DNA of 64,000 nucleotides from Neorickettsia risticii str. Illinois (GTDB lineage Bacteria; Pseudomonadota; Alphaproteobacteria; Rickettsiales; Anaplasmataceae): NCBI RefSeq assembly GCF_000022525.1, contig NC_013009.1, positions 620,001 to 684,000 of the forward strand, read 5' to 3'. Shown piece by piece: positions 18,357 to 28,148 of this stretch (position 1 is its first letter; each line of letters starts with the position of its first letter). The notes under the pieces were generated by a model. It saw only the letters and a program-made list of their open reading frames with translations, ran no database searches and was not told where the DNA came from. The position numbers and the translations under genes were made by a program.

Positions 18357-18773
18357 TCAATCTAAGCGAAGCATTCTCTTATCGTCTCCTATCACGGTGA
18401 TTGTAATATGAAGAATTCCAGATGCATTAACAGAAAAATTCTTCATAACTTCAGGCCACTCTATTAGACAAAAGTAGTTTTTGAGGACCTCCTGCAATCC
18501 AAGTTCGTACAATTCTTCTGTACTCTTAATACGGTAGAGATCAAGGTGAGCTACATCACAAGCATCAGATCGATATATGTTTACGATACTGTAGGTTGGA
18601 CTTTGCACGATTAAATCCATCTTTGCGAAAAGACATCTTATTATTTCAGCAGAAAGGTGTGTCTTACCAGCACCAAGGTCTCCATATAACAAGATAGTTC
18701 GTTTGCCTTCCAATATGGAAACGATCATCTTGGCGACTTGGTTTATTTCATCAAGAGCATATTTTATTTCCAT
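18357..18773 (-). CDS. tsaE: tRNA threonylcarbamoyladenosine biosynthesis ATPase TsaE
   Basis: TsaE is the ATPase that, with TsaB and TsaD, makes t6A at position 37 of ANN-decoding tRNAs. The 138-residue product has Walker A LLYGDLGAGKTHLSAEIIRC, the SPTYSIVNIY block (family 'SPTF.lv..Y'), VAHLDLYRI and the conserved FCLIEWPEV. Length is typical. It is convergent with ccmA and divergent from rnhB. Confidence 0.93.
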   Translation of the reverse strand: MEIKYALDEINQVAKMIVSILEGKRTILLYGDLGAGKTHLSAEIIRCLFAKMDLIVQSPTYSIVNIYRSDACDVAHLDLYRIKSTEELYELGLQEVLKNYFCLIEWPEVMKNFSVNASGILHITITVIGDDKRMLRLD

Positions 18774-18934
18774 CTTCTCGGTGTAAGCTAACCAGAAATG
18801 ATATCACCACACCAAAGGTTGCCTAGCCTACCATTTTAAAATCACTCTCTGCAAAGTAAAATCACGAAGTTACTATACTCTGGGCACTCACAAATTCGTC
18901 ATTGCGAAAATAGCTCAATATCTAAATCTAGTAC

Positions 18935-19522
18935 ATGGTATACAGAAAATCAGAAAATGGACTCATTGCAGGAGTAGATGAAGTGGGAAGAGGTTGCTTA
19001 GCTGGACCGGTCGTGGCATGTGCAGTTATTTTAACAGAAAATCTAGCAATCCCCGGGGACTCAAAAGTACTTTCTCCTGCTGCAAGGCTATCGTGGTATG
19101 AGAAAATTATGAGTAACTCCTATAATGCTATAGGAATGAGCACTGTGAAAGAAATAGAGACAATGAATATTCTGAATGCAACCTTGCTGGCCATGGAAAG
19201 AGCACTAGAAAGACTTCCCGTAGTACCAACAACAGTACTTATAGACGGTAGAGATATTATTAATAATGCAGCAAAATATAAAGAAGTAAAAAGTGTAGTC
19301 TCTGGTGATAAGATTTATGAAGAAATAAAGGCTGCCTCAATTGTTGCAAAGGTTACTCGGGATAGGTGGATGGAAGAATTAGACCTGACATATCCGTATT
19401 ACCGTTGGAGATTTAACAAAGGTTATGGAACAAAGGAACACCTCGAGGCACTAGCAAAATACGGAGTTACAGATCACCATAGAAGAAAGTTTGCTCCAGT
19501 AAAGAGGATGCTTCTTAGATAA
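18935..19522 (+). CDS. rnhB: Ribonuclease HII
   Basis: RNase HII removes misincorporated ribonucleotides and RNA primers from DNA. The 195-residue product has catalytic motif [20 protein letters not shown] (Asp and Glu), the LIDGRD aspartate, and [15 protein letters not shown] with the fourth acidic residue, then [21 protein letters not shown]. Length is normal. Its spacer with tsaE (about 160 bases) should hold two divergent promoters. Confidence 0.95.
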   Translation: MVYRKSENGLIAGVDEVGRGCLAGPVVACAVILTENLAIPGDSKVLSPAARLSWYEKIMSNSYNAIGMSTVKEIETMNILNATLLAMERALERLPVVPTTVLIDGRDIINNAAKYKEVKSVVSGDKIYEEIKAASIVAKVTRDRWMEELDLTYPYYRWRFNKGYGTKEHLEALAKYGVTDHHRRKFAPVKRMLLR

Positions 19523-19575
19523 AATGCAAATCAAAAAGAAAAGGATTATGCTTCGTGATTTTGTTTTGAGACACG

Positions 19576-19635
19576 TATTAATCGTAAAAGTTGAACGATT
19601 GCACTGCTGCTGCAGTGAAGTTGATATTAATCGTA
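19576..19635 (+). promoter_or_regulatory. Hairpin flanked by an 11-base direct repeat
   Basis: The 11-mer TATTAATCGTA occurs at 19576-19586 and again at 19625-19635. Between them, CACTGC-TGCT-GCAGTG (19602-19617) forms a perfect 6-bp stem with a 4-base loop. The element lies in the rnhB/unknown-gene spacer, ending 78 bases before the start at 19713. It could be a regulator-binding site or a leader structure; function unknown. Confidence 0.35.
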
Positions 19636-19712
19636 GGATCTTAAGATAGATTGGAGACTTTATAGAACTCAACAACCGGTAATATTTCGTGAGTTAAGCT
19701 AGCTTGTAAGAT

Positions 19713-20180
19713 ATGGGAAAGCTTTATGTTTTTGTAAAAAAAATTCTTGTACGTTTCTACAATGCGGTTGCACCGTCGAAAATATTTTCTGTGAAAGTTG
19801 AGGGAAAGAAGAAGCCCTTTTCCAAAGTTCTCCAGTTAATAAAGTACGAAAGAGAGAAAATACCTCTTCCAAAGGTTACTCTGCCCGAACTTCACGACGA
19901 GAAAGATGAAAAGCTAAGTGGGGCCAACGAGGAAAGCGCATTCCAGCACTACTACTTGTATCAGTTTATAAACACGGAAAAACAACAAGAATTCGAGAGA
20001 AGACGCAAGAAAAACCAAAAGCAGCTAGCACACGTGATAAGTTTTATGCACTTTCTGTCAATGACTTATCCAGCATCAAAAGCTAGATGTGGTCCAGCAA
20101 TGAACGTGCGTCTGTACAATCCAACCATTCAGTCGGTTACCTTTAATGTAGGCAAGTCAGAAAACCAGCTTGGCAGATAG
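19713..20180 (+). CDS. Hypothetical basic protein
   Basis: A 155-residue product I do not recognise. It starts MGKLYVFVKKILVRFYNAVA, a weakly amphipathic and basic N-terminus, followed by a charged middle (DEKDEKLSGANEES; FERRRKKNQKQ) and a C-terminal segment RCGPAMNVRLYNP with few charges. No signal peptide or membrane helix is clear. The frame is fully open and flanked by spacers of about 190 bases on each side, so it is probably a single-gene transcript. Confidence 0.6.
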   Translation: MGKLYVFVKKILVRFYNAVAPSKIFSVKVEGKKKPFSKVLQLIKYEREKIPLPKVTLPELHDEKDEKLSGANEESAFQHYYLYQFINTEKQQEFERRRKKNQKQLAHVISFMHFLSMTYPASKARCGPAMNVRLYNPTIQSVTFNVGKSENQLGR

Positions 20181-20336
20181 AAATCTGCCCTTCAATGACA
20201 ACTCAAAGATCAGAAGTACGGTACTTGCTTATAATTTCTCTTTATTAACCTTTAAACAGGTAACAACAAAATGTATGCACTTGAATATCGTCCAGTGTTA
20301 AAACTAAGGACTCAGGAATTAGCATGTGTTATAATC

Positions 20337-20345
20337 TCCCTTTTC
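20337..20345 (+). promoter_or_regulatory. Extended -10 promoter of tkt
   Basis: TGTTATAAT is a perfect extended -10 element (TGn plus TATAAT at 20340-20345). No good -35 box is found 16-18 bases upstream, which is common for extended -10 promoters. The start would fall near 20352, giving a 5' leader of about 15 bases before the tkt ATG at 20367. Confidence 0.5.
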
Positions 20346-20366
20346 TCATGACCAGAGCAAATAACT

Positions 20367-22628
20367 ATGAGGAGGATGTCTGCAGCAATACGCGCATTGA
20401 CTATAGATGCAGTGAGCCGTGCAAATTCTGGGCATCCTGGAATGCCCTTGGGAATGGCAGATGTCGCAACTGTCCTCTTCACAAAGTTCCTCAAGTTTTG
20501 TCCTAACGACCCTGACTGGCCTGATAGAGATCGTTTTGTATTGTCAGCAGGCCATGGCTCGATGCTATTGTATTCTCTACTGTACCTAACCGGTTATCCG
20601 GACTACACGATTGAAGAACTCAAAAATTTCAGGCAGTTGCACTCGAAAACACCTGGACACCCTGAGTACAGGATCGCAAAAGGAATAGAAAATACGTCTG
20701 GACCTCTTGGACAGGGTCTTGCAACGGGCATAGGAATGGCACTTGCAGAAGCAACATTAAACAGCCGCTTCGGGAATATCATAGACCACTATACTTACAT
20801 CATTGCTGGAGATGGATGTCTTATGGAGGGAATCAGCCACGAAGCAGCATCTTTTGCTGGCCACATGAAACTCCGTAAGATAATACTTTTTTTCGATGAC
20901 AACGGAATTTCAATCGACGGGAGCACATCATTATGCTCATCAGATAATAATCTAAAACGTTTTGAAAGTTATGGATGGGATGTGCAGCAAATAGATGGCC
21001 ACGACTTTGCTGCAATAGAGGGTGCAATAGCAAATGCCAGATCATCTGATAGGCCATCTCTGATTGCGGCAAAAACAGTGATAGGCAAATTCATGCCAAA
21101 GGAAGGTACCAACAAGACCCACAGTGGTGGCCTCACACGAGAAGAAGTAATCGCATTTAGGAAAAGGTTGGAATACACATTAGAAGAATTCTCTATCCCC
21201 GAAGACGTCCTACGGAAGTGGCGCTCCTTGGGCAGTCTAGAAAAATATCAGGAATGGCAACTCGCTTACAATAATCTTCCTGCAGAAGTTTCATTAGCCT
21301 TGGGAAAAACAGGAGCCAGCCGTAACACTGATTTTCTTTTGAGCAGTTGCAAAGCCTCAACCAAAACACAAGGTAATCCTTCAAATGAAGAAGATTATAT
21401 TTCTGCATCAGTAACACCTTATCTAGAGGGTATGAATAATTCCTATGGAGAACCTCAAAAGCAGAACGACGTAAATGGTGGTGTGTGCAATAGTCCTGAA
21501 CTACTGATATCCAGAGATAAACAAGCATTGTGTCATACTACAACCTCAGACAGCAGTATTGGTAAGTCCAACTCAAAAAGCTCAATGCAAGATCTATGCA
21601 CCGAGCCACAAGAATATCATCCACTAAAATACACAGAGATATTCGATGAACTGAAGAATTTCAGTCAAGAAGTTTTCTCCGAAGCAACAAGGCAATCTTC
21701 AGGAAGAGTGGTAAAATTTCTCACAAGTAAAATACCTGAGATGCTTGGTGGTTCGTGTGATCTTACTGACTCCAATAACGTGATCCCAGAACCATTTAAA
21801 CCAATAAGTGCCCGTAATTATAATGGTAATTACATACACTACGGTGTCAGAGAACATTTCATGGGAGCATGTATGAATGGTATGGCTCTACACGGAAACA
21901 TTATTCCATATGGCGGAACTTTCCTTATCTTCTCAGACTATATGAGGCCCTCTATCAGGATGTCTGCGTTGATGGGTCTACAAAGCATATATGTGATGAC
22001 GCACGATTCAATAGGTGTTGGTGAAGACGGACCGACTCATCAACCGGTTGAACAGCTAGACAGTTTAAATCTTATTCCAAATTTGTATGTTTTCAGGCCA
22101 TGTGACCATATAGAGGTAGTGGAATCCTGGCAAGCCGCTTTGAGTATTACAAATGCACCGTCAGTAATAGTTTTGTCTCGGCAAAAGGTAAATTATTTGC
22201 AAAGGGAATTCCCAGAAGAAAACATGTGCTGTAAAGGTGCATACCTGATAAAGAAAGCATCTCAAAAAGCAAAGGTTTCCCTTTTGGCAAGCGGGTCCGA
22301 AGTTAGCATCTGTGCTGAAGTTCAAAGTGCATTGGAAAAGTTAGGCTATCCAACAGACCTGCTATCTGTGCCCTGCATTTCCATTCTCAAGAGAAACTCA
22401 ACTAACCAAAATAGGAAACAATTAATTGAACCTGACAGCATACCATTTGTTGTCGAAGCAAGCTCAGGTTTAATGATTAGCTCCATGTTTGGTGTGGATT
22501 CAGAGTCACTTTTTAATATCACGGAGTTTGGTGTATCCGCACCGTACGATAAGGTGTATAATCACTTTGGTTTGACTGTTGCAGCTGTATTAGAGCGTTG
22601 CCTGGAAAAGTTATCGAAGTTCGCGTGA
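20367..22628 (+). CDS. tkt: Transketolase with an interdomain insertion
   Basis: Transketolase is the thiamine-diphosphate enzyme of the non-oxidative pentose phosphate pathway. Motifs: RALTIDAVSRANSGHPGMPL, ENTSGPLGQGLATGIG, the ThDP motif GDGCLMEGISHEA to the FFDDN end, then the pyrimidine domain RNYNGNYIHYGVREHFMGAC and HDSIGVGEDGPTHQPVEQL. At 753 residues it is about 90-100 longer than normal (650-670). The excess lies at about residues 313-423, between the PP and Pyr domains (from TGASRNTDFLL to EYHPLK), and is rich in Ser, Asn and Thr. The ATG at 20367 has no clear Shine-Dalgarno; AGGAGG directly follows it within the coding region, before a second in-frame ATG at 20376. Confidence 0.93.
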   Translation: MRRMSAAIRALTIDAVSRANSGHPGMPLGMADVATVLFTKFLKFCPNDPDWPDRDRFVLSAGHGSMLLYSLLYLTGYPDYTIEELKNFRQLHSKTPGHPEYRIAKGIENTSGPLGQGLATGIGMALAEATLNSRFGNIIDHYTYIIAGDGCLMEGISHEAASFAGHMKLRKIILFFDDNGISIDGSTSLCSSDNNLKRFESYGWDVQQIDGHDFAAIEGAIANARSSDRPSLIAAKTVIGKFMPKEGTNKTHSGGLTREEVIAFRKRLEYTLEEFSIPEDVLRKWRSLGSLEKYQEWQLAYNNLPAEVSLALGKTGASRNTDFLLSSCKASTKTQGNPSNEEDYISASVTPYLEGMNNSYGEPQKQNDVNGGVCNSPELLISRDKQALCHTTTSDSSIGKSNSKSSMQDLCTEPQEYHPLKYTEIFDELKNFSQEVFSEATRQSSGRVVKFLTSKIPEMLGGSCDLTDSNNVIPEPFKPISARNYNGNYIHYGVREHFMGACMNGMALHGNIIPYGGTFLIFSDYMRPSIRMSALMGLQSIYVMTHDSIGVGEDGPTHQPVEQLDSLNLIPNLYVFRPCDHIEVVESWQAALSITNAPSVIVLSRQKVNYLQREFPEENMCCKGAYLIKKASQKAKVSLLASGSEVSICAEVQSALEKLGYPTDLLSVPCISILKRNSTNQNRKQLIEPDSIPFVVEASSGLMISSMFGVDSESLFNITEFGVSAPYDKVYNHFGLTVAAVLERCLEKLSKFA

Positions 22629-22856
22629 CAGATGGTTTGTTTGCCTTCTCATCTGCGTAGAGCTGCCCCATTGAGGTGAGTTCTATAGGTGAAGTCGGTT
22701 TGTACGGTCTCGTGATTGCCCTAGCTATCTCAACTCTTCCCTATTTACGCTGCAGTAGGTGTCACTGATTTTGGAGAGGTGTAGCAGTGAACACAAATAT
22801 ATTGCTTCACAAAATTGATTTAACATACCACATATATAGGAAGAGTTGATTCAAGA

Positions 22857-24233
22857 ATGTACCAAACTCTTTTAATCCTAGAGGTGATCTCACCCCTGCT
22901 TGCCGCGCTCTTATTGGTCTTTTCAAATGGGAAAGTCTATAAGCGTGCGCTCTTGCTTGTTGCACAGACGTTTGGTATTGGCAGCTCAATCGCGATATTT
23001 GCACACACCTCACAAGGAACGAAAATATCACTCACGGTTGGTGGATGGGAGTCCATCTACGGAATCGAAATTGCAGCCGATCACTACACGGCAATTATGC
23101 TACTTCTCCTCAATACGGTCACAGCCCTGACCGTACTGCACTCATTCCAGAAAGATAGAGAAAGTCTTTTCTATAGCATCTTGATGCTGTGTCACACTGG
23201 TCTTTCGGGGATGGTAATATCAAACGACCTATTCAATATTTATGTCTTTCTCGAACTCTCCTCGCTAGCAAGCTACACGCTTGTTGCAACTAAAGGGACA
23301 CAAGAATCATATAAAGCAGCATTTGAATATCTCATAATTGGAACAATTGCTGCAACGTTCTACTTGATTGGAATCGGACTCATATATGCAGTCACTGGAC
23401 ACCTGAATGTTGGAATCATCACCTCCATGTCAGACATAGTACTAAGTTCACATGTCGGCAGGGCAGGTGCAACACTCGTAATACTTGGCATAATAGGCAA
23501 ATGCGCTTTATTTCCTCTACATTTCTGGTTGGTACGTTGTTATAGCGCTACAAGCACAACCGTAGCAGCATTTTTGTCGGGAGTGAGCTCAAAAGTTGGG
23601 TTGTATCTATTAGCTAAGTTTGTGTACACGATCCTTGGTGCACGTGTCTTGGTCCTTTCTGGCTTTCCTTTGAACATGGTGATACTGATTTTAAGCACGC
23701 TAGCAATTTTTGTATGCGGTCTGCAGGCAATCACAACGCAGGACGTAAGGCAAATGCTTAGCTATTCCAGCATTTCACAAATTGGTTATATCTCCTTGAC
23801 ACTTTCACTTGGATCTGATTACTCTGTTTCGGTTGCAATGCTCCAGATGCTTGCACACGCAGTGACCAAATCAGGACTGTTCATGCTAGCCGGAGGACCA
23901 ATACATCAGACTGAAAAAAGACACAAACAGTCGCCCATGAGAAACATCTATCTTCTTATTGCAACACTCAGCTTAGCTGGAATCCCCTTTACAGCGGGGT
24001 TTCTAGGAAAGCTTGAGCTCCTTCTTCTCACGGTACACATGCACCACTATTTAACTTTGCTGATTCTGATAATTGGAAGCATTATCACTGCGATCTATAG
24101 CTGGAAGATTTTCAATGCATTACACAATTTTGAAGCAGGGAATTCGATCCTATTTCACGTACCGCTGTCAGCACTTTCTCTGATAAACATTGTCATTCTA
24201 CTAACGAGTGGATTCTTTTTGAAACTAATTTAA
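22857..24233 (+). CDS. MrpD/NuoN-like antiporter subunit (NADH dehydrogenase-type membrane protein)
   Basis: A 458-residue protein with about 14 membrane helices of the proton-conducting antiporter family. Family signs: [20 protein letters not shown] with the helix-5 glutamate, [20 protein letters not shown] (family 'K.A..PlH.WLP.Ay..aPt', here lacking the Leu-Pro and part of the loop), and [20 protein letters not shown]. The '[18 protein letters not shown]' wording is closer to Mrp/Mnh subunit D than to NuoN. No mrpA, B, C, E, F or G neighbours are present, so its partner complex is unclear. Its 3' end overlaps the convergent mnmG by nine bases. Confidence 0.75.
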   Translation: MYQTLLILEVISPLLAALLLVFSNGKVYKRALLLVAQTFGIGSSIAIFAHTSQGTKISLTVGGWESIYGIEIAADHYTAIMLLLLNTVTALTVLHSFQKDRESLFYSILMLCHTGLSGMVISNDLFNIYVFLELSSLASYTLVATKGTQESYKAAFEYLIIGTIAATFYLIGIGLIYAVTGHLNVGIITSMSDIVLSSHVGRAGATLVILGIIGKCALFPLHFWLVRCYSATSTTVAAFLSGVSSKVGLYLLAKFVYTILGARVLVLSGFPLNMVILILSTLAIFVCGLQAITTQDVRQMLSYSSISQIGYISLTLSLGSDYSVSVAMLQMLAHAVTKSGLFMLAGGPIHQTEKRHKQSPMRNIYLLIATLSLAGIPFTAGFLGKLELLLLTVHMHHYLTLLILIIGSIITAIYSWKIFNALHNFEAGNSILFHVPLSALSLINIVILLTSGFFLKLI

Positions 24234-26108
24234 CTGGTTAAGAGCCGGATCCAAATCCTTAGGAAAAGACTGGGATCCTTCAGCACTTAATCTTCTCAAA
24301 TGGATCAAAATTGACACAATTGCAGCAGGCGTAACACCTGAAATCCTCTTAGCCTGGGCAAGCGTTTCCGGACGCACAGCTTGAAGTTTTTCTATTATTT
24401 CCGATGAAAGGGTCTTTATAGCACCAAAGTCAAAGTTTGAAGGAATAACAACTTTCTCGTTATTTCGAAGTAGCTTTATATCCTGCTCCTGCCTGAGTAA
24501 GTACGGCTCATATCTAGCGTTAATAGTAAGCATTTCTCTATATTCTTCCGGCACCTCAGATAACTCAGACCAAATTCTCAACAAATCTTCAAAACCAAAA
24601 AGCGGTTGTGTTATAAGATTCCACGCACTTTTCCTTACTCCATCCTGAGCGACTGAAATCCCTTCAATTTTTGCTAGTTCGTAAGGAGTAGTTGAAAGTT
24701 CATTAAGCTTACTTTTGTACTTATGAAAAGTTTCGTATTTCTTCCTGTACGCTGCGTAGCGTTCTTCATCAACCAAACCTACTCTATATGCTTTTTCAGT
24801 GAGTCGAAAATCCGCGTTATCAGGACGCAGATTAAGCCGATACTCTGCCCTAGAAGTAAATAACCTATATGGTTCACCGTTGGTACCAAGCGTGATGAGA
24901 TCATCTATCATCACACCAATATAACCCTCGGACCTACTAATTATCAGACCTGCACCCGCAGCATTACTTCCAGCAACAATACCCTGACCAGCCGCTTCTT
25001 CATAACCCGTCGTTCCATTTATCTGACCAGCAAAATAGAGATTTTTTACCCGCTTACTCTCCAAGGTAGAACGTAATTCTCTTGGGTCAATATAATCGTA
25101 TTCTATCGTATACGCGTATCTTGCCACCCTTGCTTTTTCAAGACCCGCGATACTGCGAATAAATTCTTCCTGTATCTCCTTAGGAAGGGAGTTGGAGATC
25201 CCATTTGGATATATGAGTTCTGAGTCTAAACCTTCTGGTTCTAGGAAAATTTGATGGCTATCCTTCTCGGCAAAACGGACAACCTTATCCTCGATAGACG
25301 GACAATAGCGTGGCCCCCTAGCAGATATACCATTTCTAATTGCAGAAAATTTAAGTGAATTTCTTATTATCTCGTGAGTCTTACCATTTGTATGAGTTAT
25401 ATAGCAAGAAACCTGTGGTACCGTTATTTCAGTATTCATATATGAGAACGGTATAGGCGGCGAATCACCTGGCTGCTCAACAAGCGCAGAATAATTGATA
25501 GAGTCTTTGTAAAGACGTGCCGGGGTTCCCGTCCTTAACCTAGCAATTTTGAAGTGTCGCCTGAGTGTATTTCCCAAGCACTGGGATGCCTTTTCACCAA
25601 ACCTACCACCCTCTACCCTCTCCTTACCAGTCTGAATAACACCATTTAAGAAAGTCCCAGTAGTTAAAACAGCAGCACTACATCGGATAGTTCCGGTTTT
25701 TTCTCCGACAACACCCATAAGACGATCATTTTCAATAACAAGATCAGTGACATGGTCTTCAAGAATACTGAGCTTCTCATACTTGGTAAGCAACCCAAGC
25801 ACTGCACACTTGTAAAGTTTCCTATCAGCCTGGGCGCGAGGACCCCAAACAGCAGCCCCTTTGCTCCGATTAAGTATCCTGGAATGTATACTGGCTCTAT
25901 CTGTAGCCAGAGCCATGACACCCCCCATGGCATCTATTTCTTTTACGACATTGCCCTTCCCTATTCCCCCTATCGCGGGATTGCAGGACATCTCACCGAT
26001 GTTCATTACACTGTTTGTCACGAGGAGAGTTTCGACACCAAGCCTTGCGGATGCAGCAGCAGCTTCAACTCCAGCATGACCCCCGCCAATCACAACAACG
26101 TATTGCAT
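24225..26108 (-). CDS. mnmG: tRNA uridine-5-carboxymethylaminomethyl modification enzyme MnmG
   Basis: MnmG (GidA) works with MnmE to place cmnm5 on wobble U34 of certain tRNAs. The 627-residue flavoprotein starts [20 protein letters not shown] (FAD-binding GxGxxG), with [20 protein letters not shown] carrying the conserved NPAIGG block, [28 protein letters not shown] and the C-terminal helical domain. ATG 26108 overlaps the stop of the upstream gene (TGATG), suggesting coupled translation. MnmE is present at about 35 kb, so the pathway is complete here. Confidence 0.96.
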   Translation of the reverse strand: MQYVVVIGGGHAGVEAAAASARLGVETLLVTNSVMNIGEMSCNPAIGGIGKGNVVKEIDAMGGVMALATDRASIHSRILNRSKGAAVWGPRAQADRKLYKCAVLGLLTKYEKLSILEDHVTDLVIENDRLMGVVGEKTGTIRCSAAVLTTGTFLNGVIQTGKERVEGGRFGEKASQCLGNTLRRHFKIARLRTGTPARLYKDSINYSALVEQPGDSPPIPFSYMNTEITVPQVSCYITHTNGKTHEIIRNSLKFSAIRNGISARGPRYCPSIEDKVVRFAEKDSHQIFLEPEGLDSELIYPNGISNSLPKEIQEEFIRSIAGLEKARVARYAYTIEYDYIDPRELRSTLESKRVKNLYFAGQINGTTGYEEAAGQGIVAGSNAAGAGLIISRSEGYIGVMIDDLITLGTNGEPYRLFTSRAEYRLNLRPDNADFRLTEKAYRVGLVDEERYAAYRKKYETFHKYKSKLNELSTTPYELAKIEGISVAQDGVRKSAWNLITQPLFGFEDLLRIWSELSEVPEEYREMLTINARYEPYLLRQEQDIKLLRNNEKVVIPSNFDFGAIKTLSSEIIEKLQAVRPETLAQAKRISGVTPAAIVSILIHLRRLSAEGSQSFPKDLDPALNQLN

Positions 26109-26728
26109 CAATCACGAGGAAAAATACGCAACATGAACTCTTTAGGCTCAAAGGTAGTATTGATGTGCAACCCTAAGTCCATCAAAAGCCTCTTTATGTA
26201 GTACAAGTGTGATCTATGGTGCTCTGGAAGTTCTATTTCATCCTCGGAACCAGAAACAATACAGTCAAACAATTTAAGTCGCTTTTCATCTATTGGAGTA
26301 TCAGAAACCACAGCGAACTTCAGCTCCATATCGGCTGCAAAGACATCAATTTTAGCATAGTCGGTAAGCAATCTACTTAGGAGGAGCAACGAATGCAACA
26401 TCAGGACAAAAAATTCGTCCTGGATAGATTCAATACCAAAGTGGAAAACTGCCTTTTTTCCTTTATAGAGCAAATACTGCTCAATATCTGCTAATGCTCT
26501 CGCACCTTTACTTCCTTCGAGGAACATATACTGCAGGACACGCAAGTTTATGAGCATTCGAGAATTTACCTCAAGCAACTCGTTAAAATCAAAGGCCTTT
26601 GGGTCATCTCTATTGACCTCGACCAACAAACTCAATAGAGAAACACAATTACCAAGATCGTGAAAAACGCTAGAAATTAATAAATTCAATATACTTTGAG
26701 TCTTACAATCCTTGTTAAATATAGACAT
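26108..26728 (-). CDS. chpT: Putative ChpT-like histidine phosphotransferase
   Basis: A 206-residue product whose N-terminal helix [20 protein letters not shown] has a 'HDL.N' motif like the phosphorylated His region of ChpT, followed by a second long helix ([22 protein letters not shown]) and a C-terminal Bergerat-like region with weak similarity to ATPase domains that no longer shows ATP-binding motifs. In alphaproteobacteria ChpT passes phosphate from CckA to CtrA. The call rests on the His motif, size and two-domain plan. The stop overlaps the mnmG start by one base. A degenerate histidine kinase is the main alternative. Confidence 0.55.
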   Translation of the reverse strand: MSIFNKDCKTQSILNLLISSVFHDLGNCVSLLSLLVEVNRDDPKAFDFNELLEVNSRMLINLRVLQYMFLEGSKGARALADIEQYLLYKGKKAVFHFGIESIQDEFFVLMLHSLLLLSRLLTDYAKIDVFAADMELKFAVVSDTPIDEKRLKLFDCIVSGSEDEIELPEHHRSHLYYIKRLLMDLGLHINTTFEPKEFMLRIFPRD

Positions 26729-26818
26729 CTAATTGACTAGCTACCCTTTTAAAGGTTAACATGGTCGCAGGAGTTTTGATACAGAGCAGCTTCAAGAGTT
26801 TAGATATCCGGGGGTTTT

Positions 26819-27148
26819 ATGGCTGATAACATAAAAGGTGATGATGCAGATTTAGATTTGGATCTCGAAAATTTATCCGAAGAATACATGGCTTCTGTGC
26901 AGGAGCAGATTAAGAAATTCACTGAGAATCCAGAGGTTCTCCAGAAGGCTTTGGCTCCTTTTATGAAGCTCCAAAGTGAGTATATGAAGGACCCTGAAAA
27001 GCTTGGTAGCCTTATGTCTGGCATAGAAGGAGCAGGTGAGGATACGTTTAAGACTGAGGTTCAGGAATCACTGAAAAAACTGCGCGCGCGTCTTGCAAAA
27101 ATGGATAAAAGGCTTGACGAGATTATGGCGCTCTTGTCTAAGAAATAG
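26819..27148 (+). CDS. Hypothetical acidic coiled-coil protein
   Basis: A 109-residue product I do not recognise. The N-terminus is acidic (MADNIKGDDADLDLDLENLS) and the rest is mainly helical, ending in a likely coiled coil (LKKLRARLAKMDKRLDEIMALL). No signal peptide or membrane segment. GGGGG four bases before the ATG is a strong ribosome-binding site. It precedes lolA by 39 bases and may share its transcript. Confidence 0.65.
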   Translation: MADNIKGDDADLDLDLENLSEEYMASVQEQIKKFTENPEVLQKALAPFMKLQSEYMKDPEKLGSLMSGIEGAGEDTFKTEVQESLKKLRARLAKMDKRLDEIMALLSKK

Positions 27149-27187
27149 TACTGAGAGTTTTACTTTTTCTTTTTAATTGGGTGTGCA

Positions 27188-27739
27188 GTGTCAGTGAAGA
27201 GGTTTGCAGTTTTGTTCTGTGTCCTCGCTTTTTGCTGCGTGCGTGCGTCTTGCGCCCTTGATAATGCTGAGCTAGTCAGTTATCTGGCCTCACTCAGGAC
27301 GCTTTGCGCTACCTTTGTTCAGTATAACCCTGATGGCACACTCAGTACCGGAAGTCTTTTTCTTTCTGTCCCTCATAAGTTCAGGGTTGACTATCACGAG
27401 GAAGGTGTCTCTGTCGCGATGAACAAGGGCATGATCACTTATCGTGATGCCACTTTAAAGGAATCCAGGAGCTTCTTCGTCGGTAAGTCGGATCCTCTAT
27501 TATTAGCAATATCGGATCTCGGAGCCTTACATAGGTATAAACAATCTATTAGGGGTGGACTCTTTTATCTTGAAAGATCCTCGAAAAACAGAAAGTATGT
27601 CCTCGTGCTTAGCCATTCTCCAGCCGAAATAAGGGAAATACTTTTTGAGGACGACTCTAAACAAATAACTAGAATGATTCTTAGCGATGTGTGCTATAAT
27701 GCCAGCCTTGATAGGAGCATTTTTGATATAATCAAGTGA
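27188..27739 (+). CDS. lolA: LolA-like outer-membrane lipoprotein carrier protein
   Basis: LolA carries lipoproteins across the periplasm. The 183-residue product begins with a Sec signal (VKRFAVLFCVLAFCCVRASC, then ALDN), followed by a LolA-like beta fold: LRTLCATFVQYNPDGTLSTG, SLFLSVPHKFRVDYH (family 'G.l.l.rPgrfRw.y') and a final ITRMILSDVCYNASLDRSIF. The start codon is GTG (27188); a second GTG two codons later is possible. The family assignment is good for fold and topology, moderate for exact function. Confidence 0.78.
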   Translation: MSVKRFAVLFCVLAFCCVRASCALDNAELVSYLASLRTLCATFVQYNPDGTLSTGSLFLSVPHKFRVDYHEEGVSVAMNKGMITYRDATLKESRSFFVGKSDPLLLAISDLGALHRYKQSIRGGLFYLERSSKNRKYVLVLSHSPAEIREILFEDDSKQITRMILSDVCYNASLDRSIFDIIK

Positions 27740-28148
27740 TTCCTGCCTAAATAGACACATAAGAATCTAAATCGCAGTTTTACCTCTTTTATCATCTTGT
27801 TTTAGGTCTAGGCAAGAACTTCTAATCAACGAAACGATAACGGATGGATTCTCGCTCACATGCATTACTCAATCAAAGTAGAGTTTCTTAAAACCCACAT
27901 TACCAACACAAAGAGCTTCTTTATCGATGTCAGAAAATATGATACGGTTCCGAGCGCTTCAGATGCTTCAAGTGTGAGCAGCAATCGTGTACCTACTTCT
28001 TTGACATCTTTATTGTATATCGACCCCGTTTCGCCCTAATGTTCATCACCATTATTGTTGCTAAAAAGGATTTGACAAAAACAGACCTTCGATAATATTC
28101 TCCGCTTTCGAACATTTACCTATCATTTCCCGACCATAATCTTTTCCG
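27740..28148. other. Spacer between lolA and nadD with one marginal small frame
   Basis: About 410 bases. A 59-codon frame runs from ATG 27860 to TAA 28039 (plus strand; MHYSIKVEFLKTHITNTKSF at its start). It has no clear ribosome-binding site and no recognised similarity, so I do not call it a gene. Nothing else is evident. Confidence 0.3.

Noticed and set aside
22674-22767. Short stretch reading GEVGLYGLVIALAIST, reminiscent of a proton-channel c subunit
   Set aside because: It is only about 30 codons, ends in a stop and has no start or flanking similarity; chance is more likely.
27860-28039. 59-codon frame between lolA and nadD
   Set aside because: No ribosome-binding site, no recognised family and no supporting neighbours; kept only as a note in the spacer entry.
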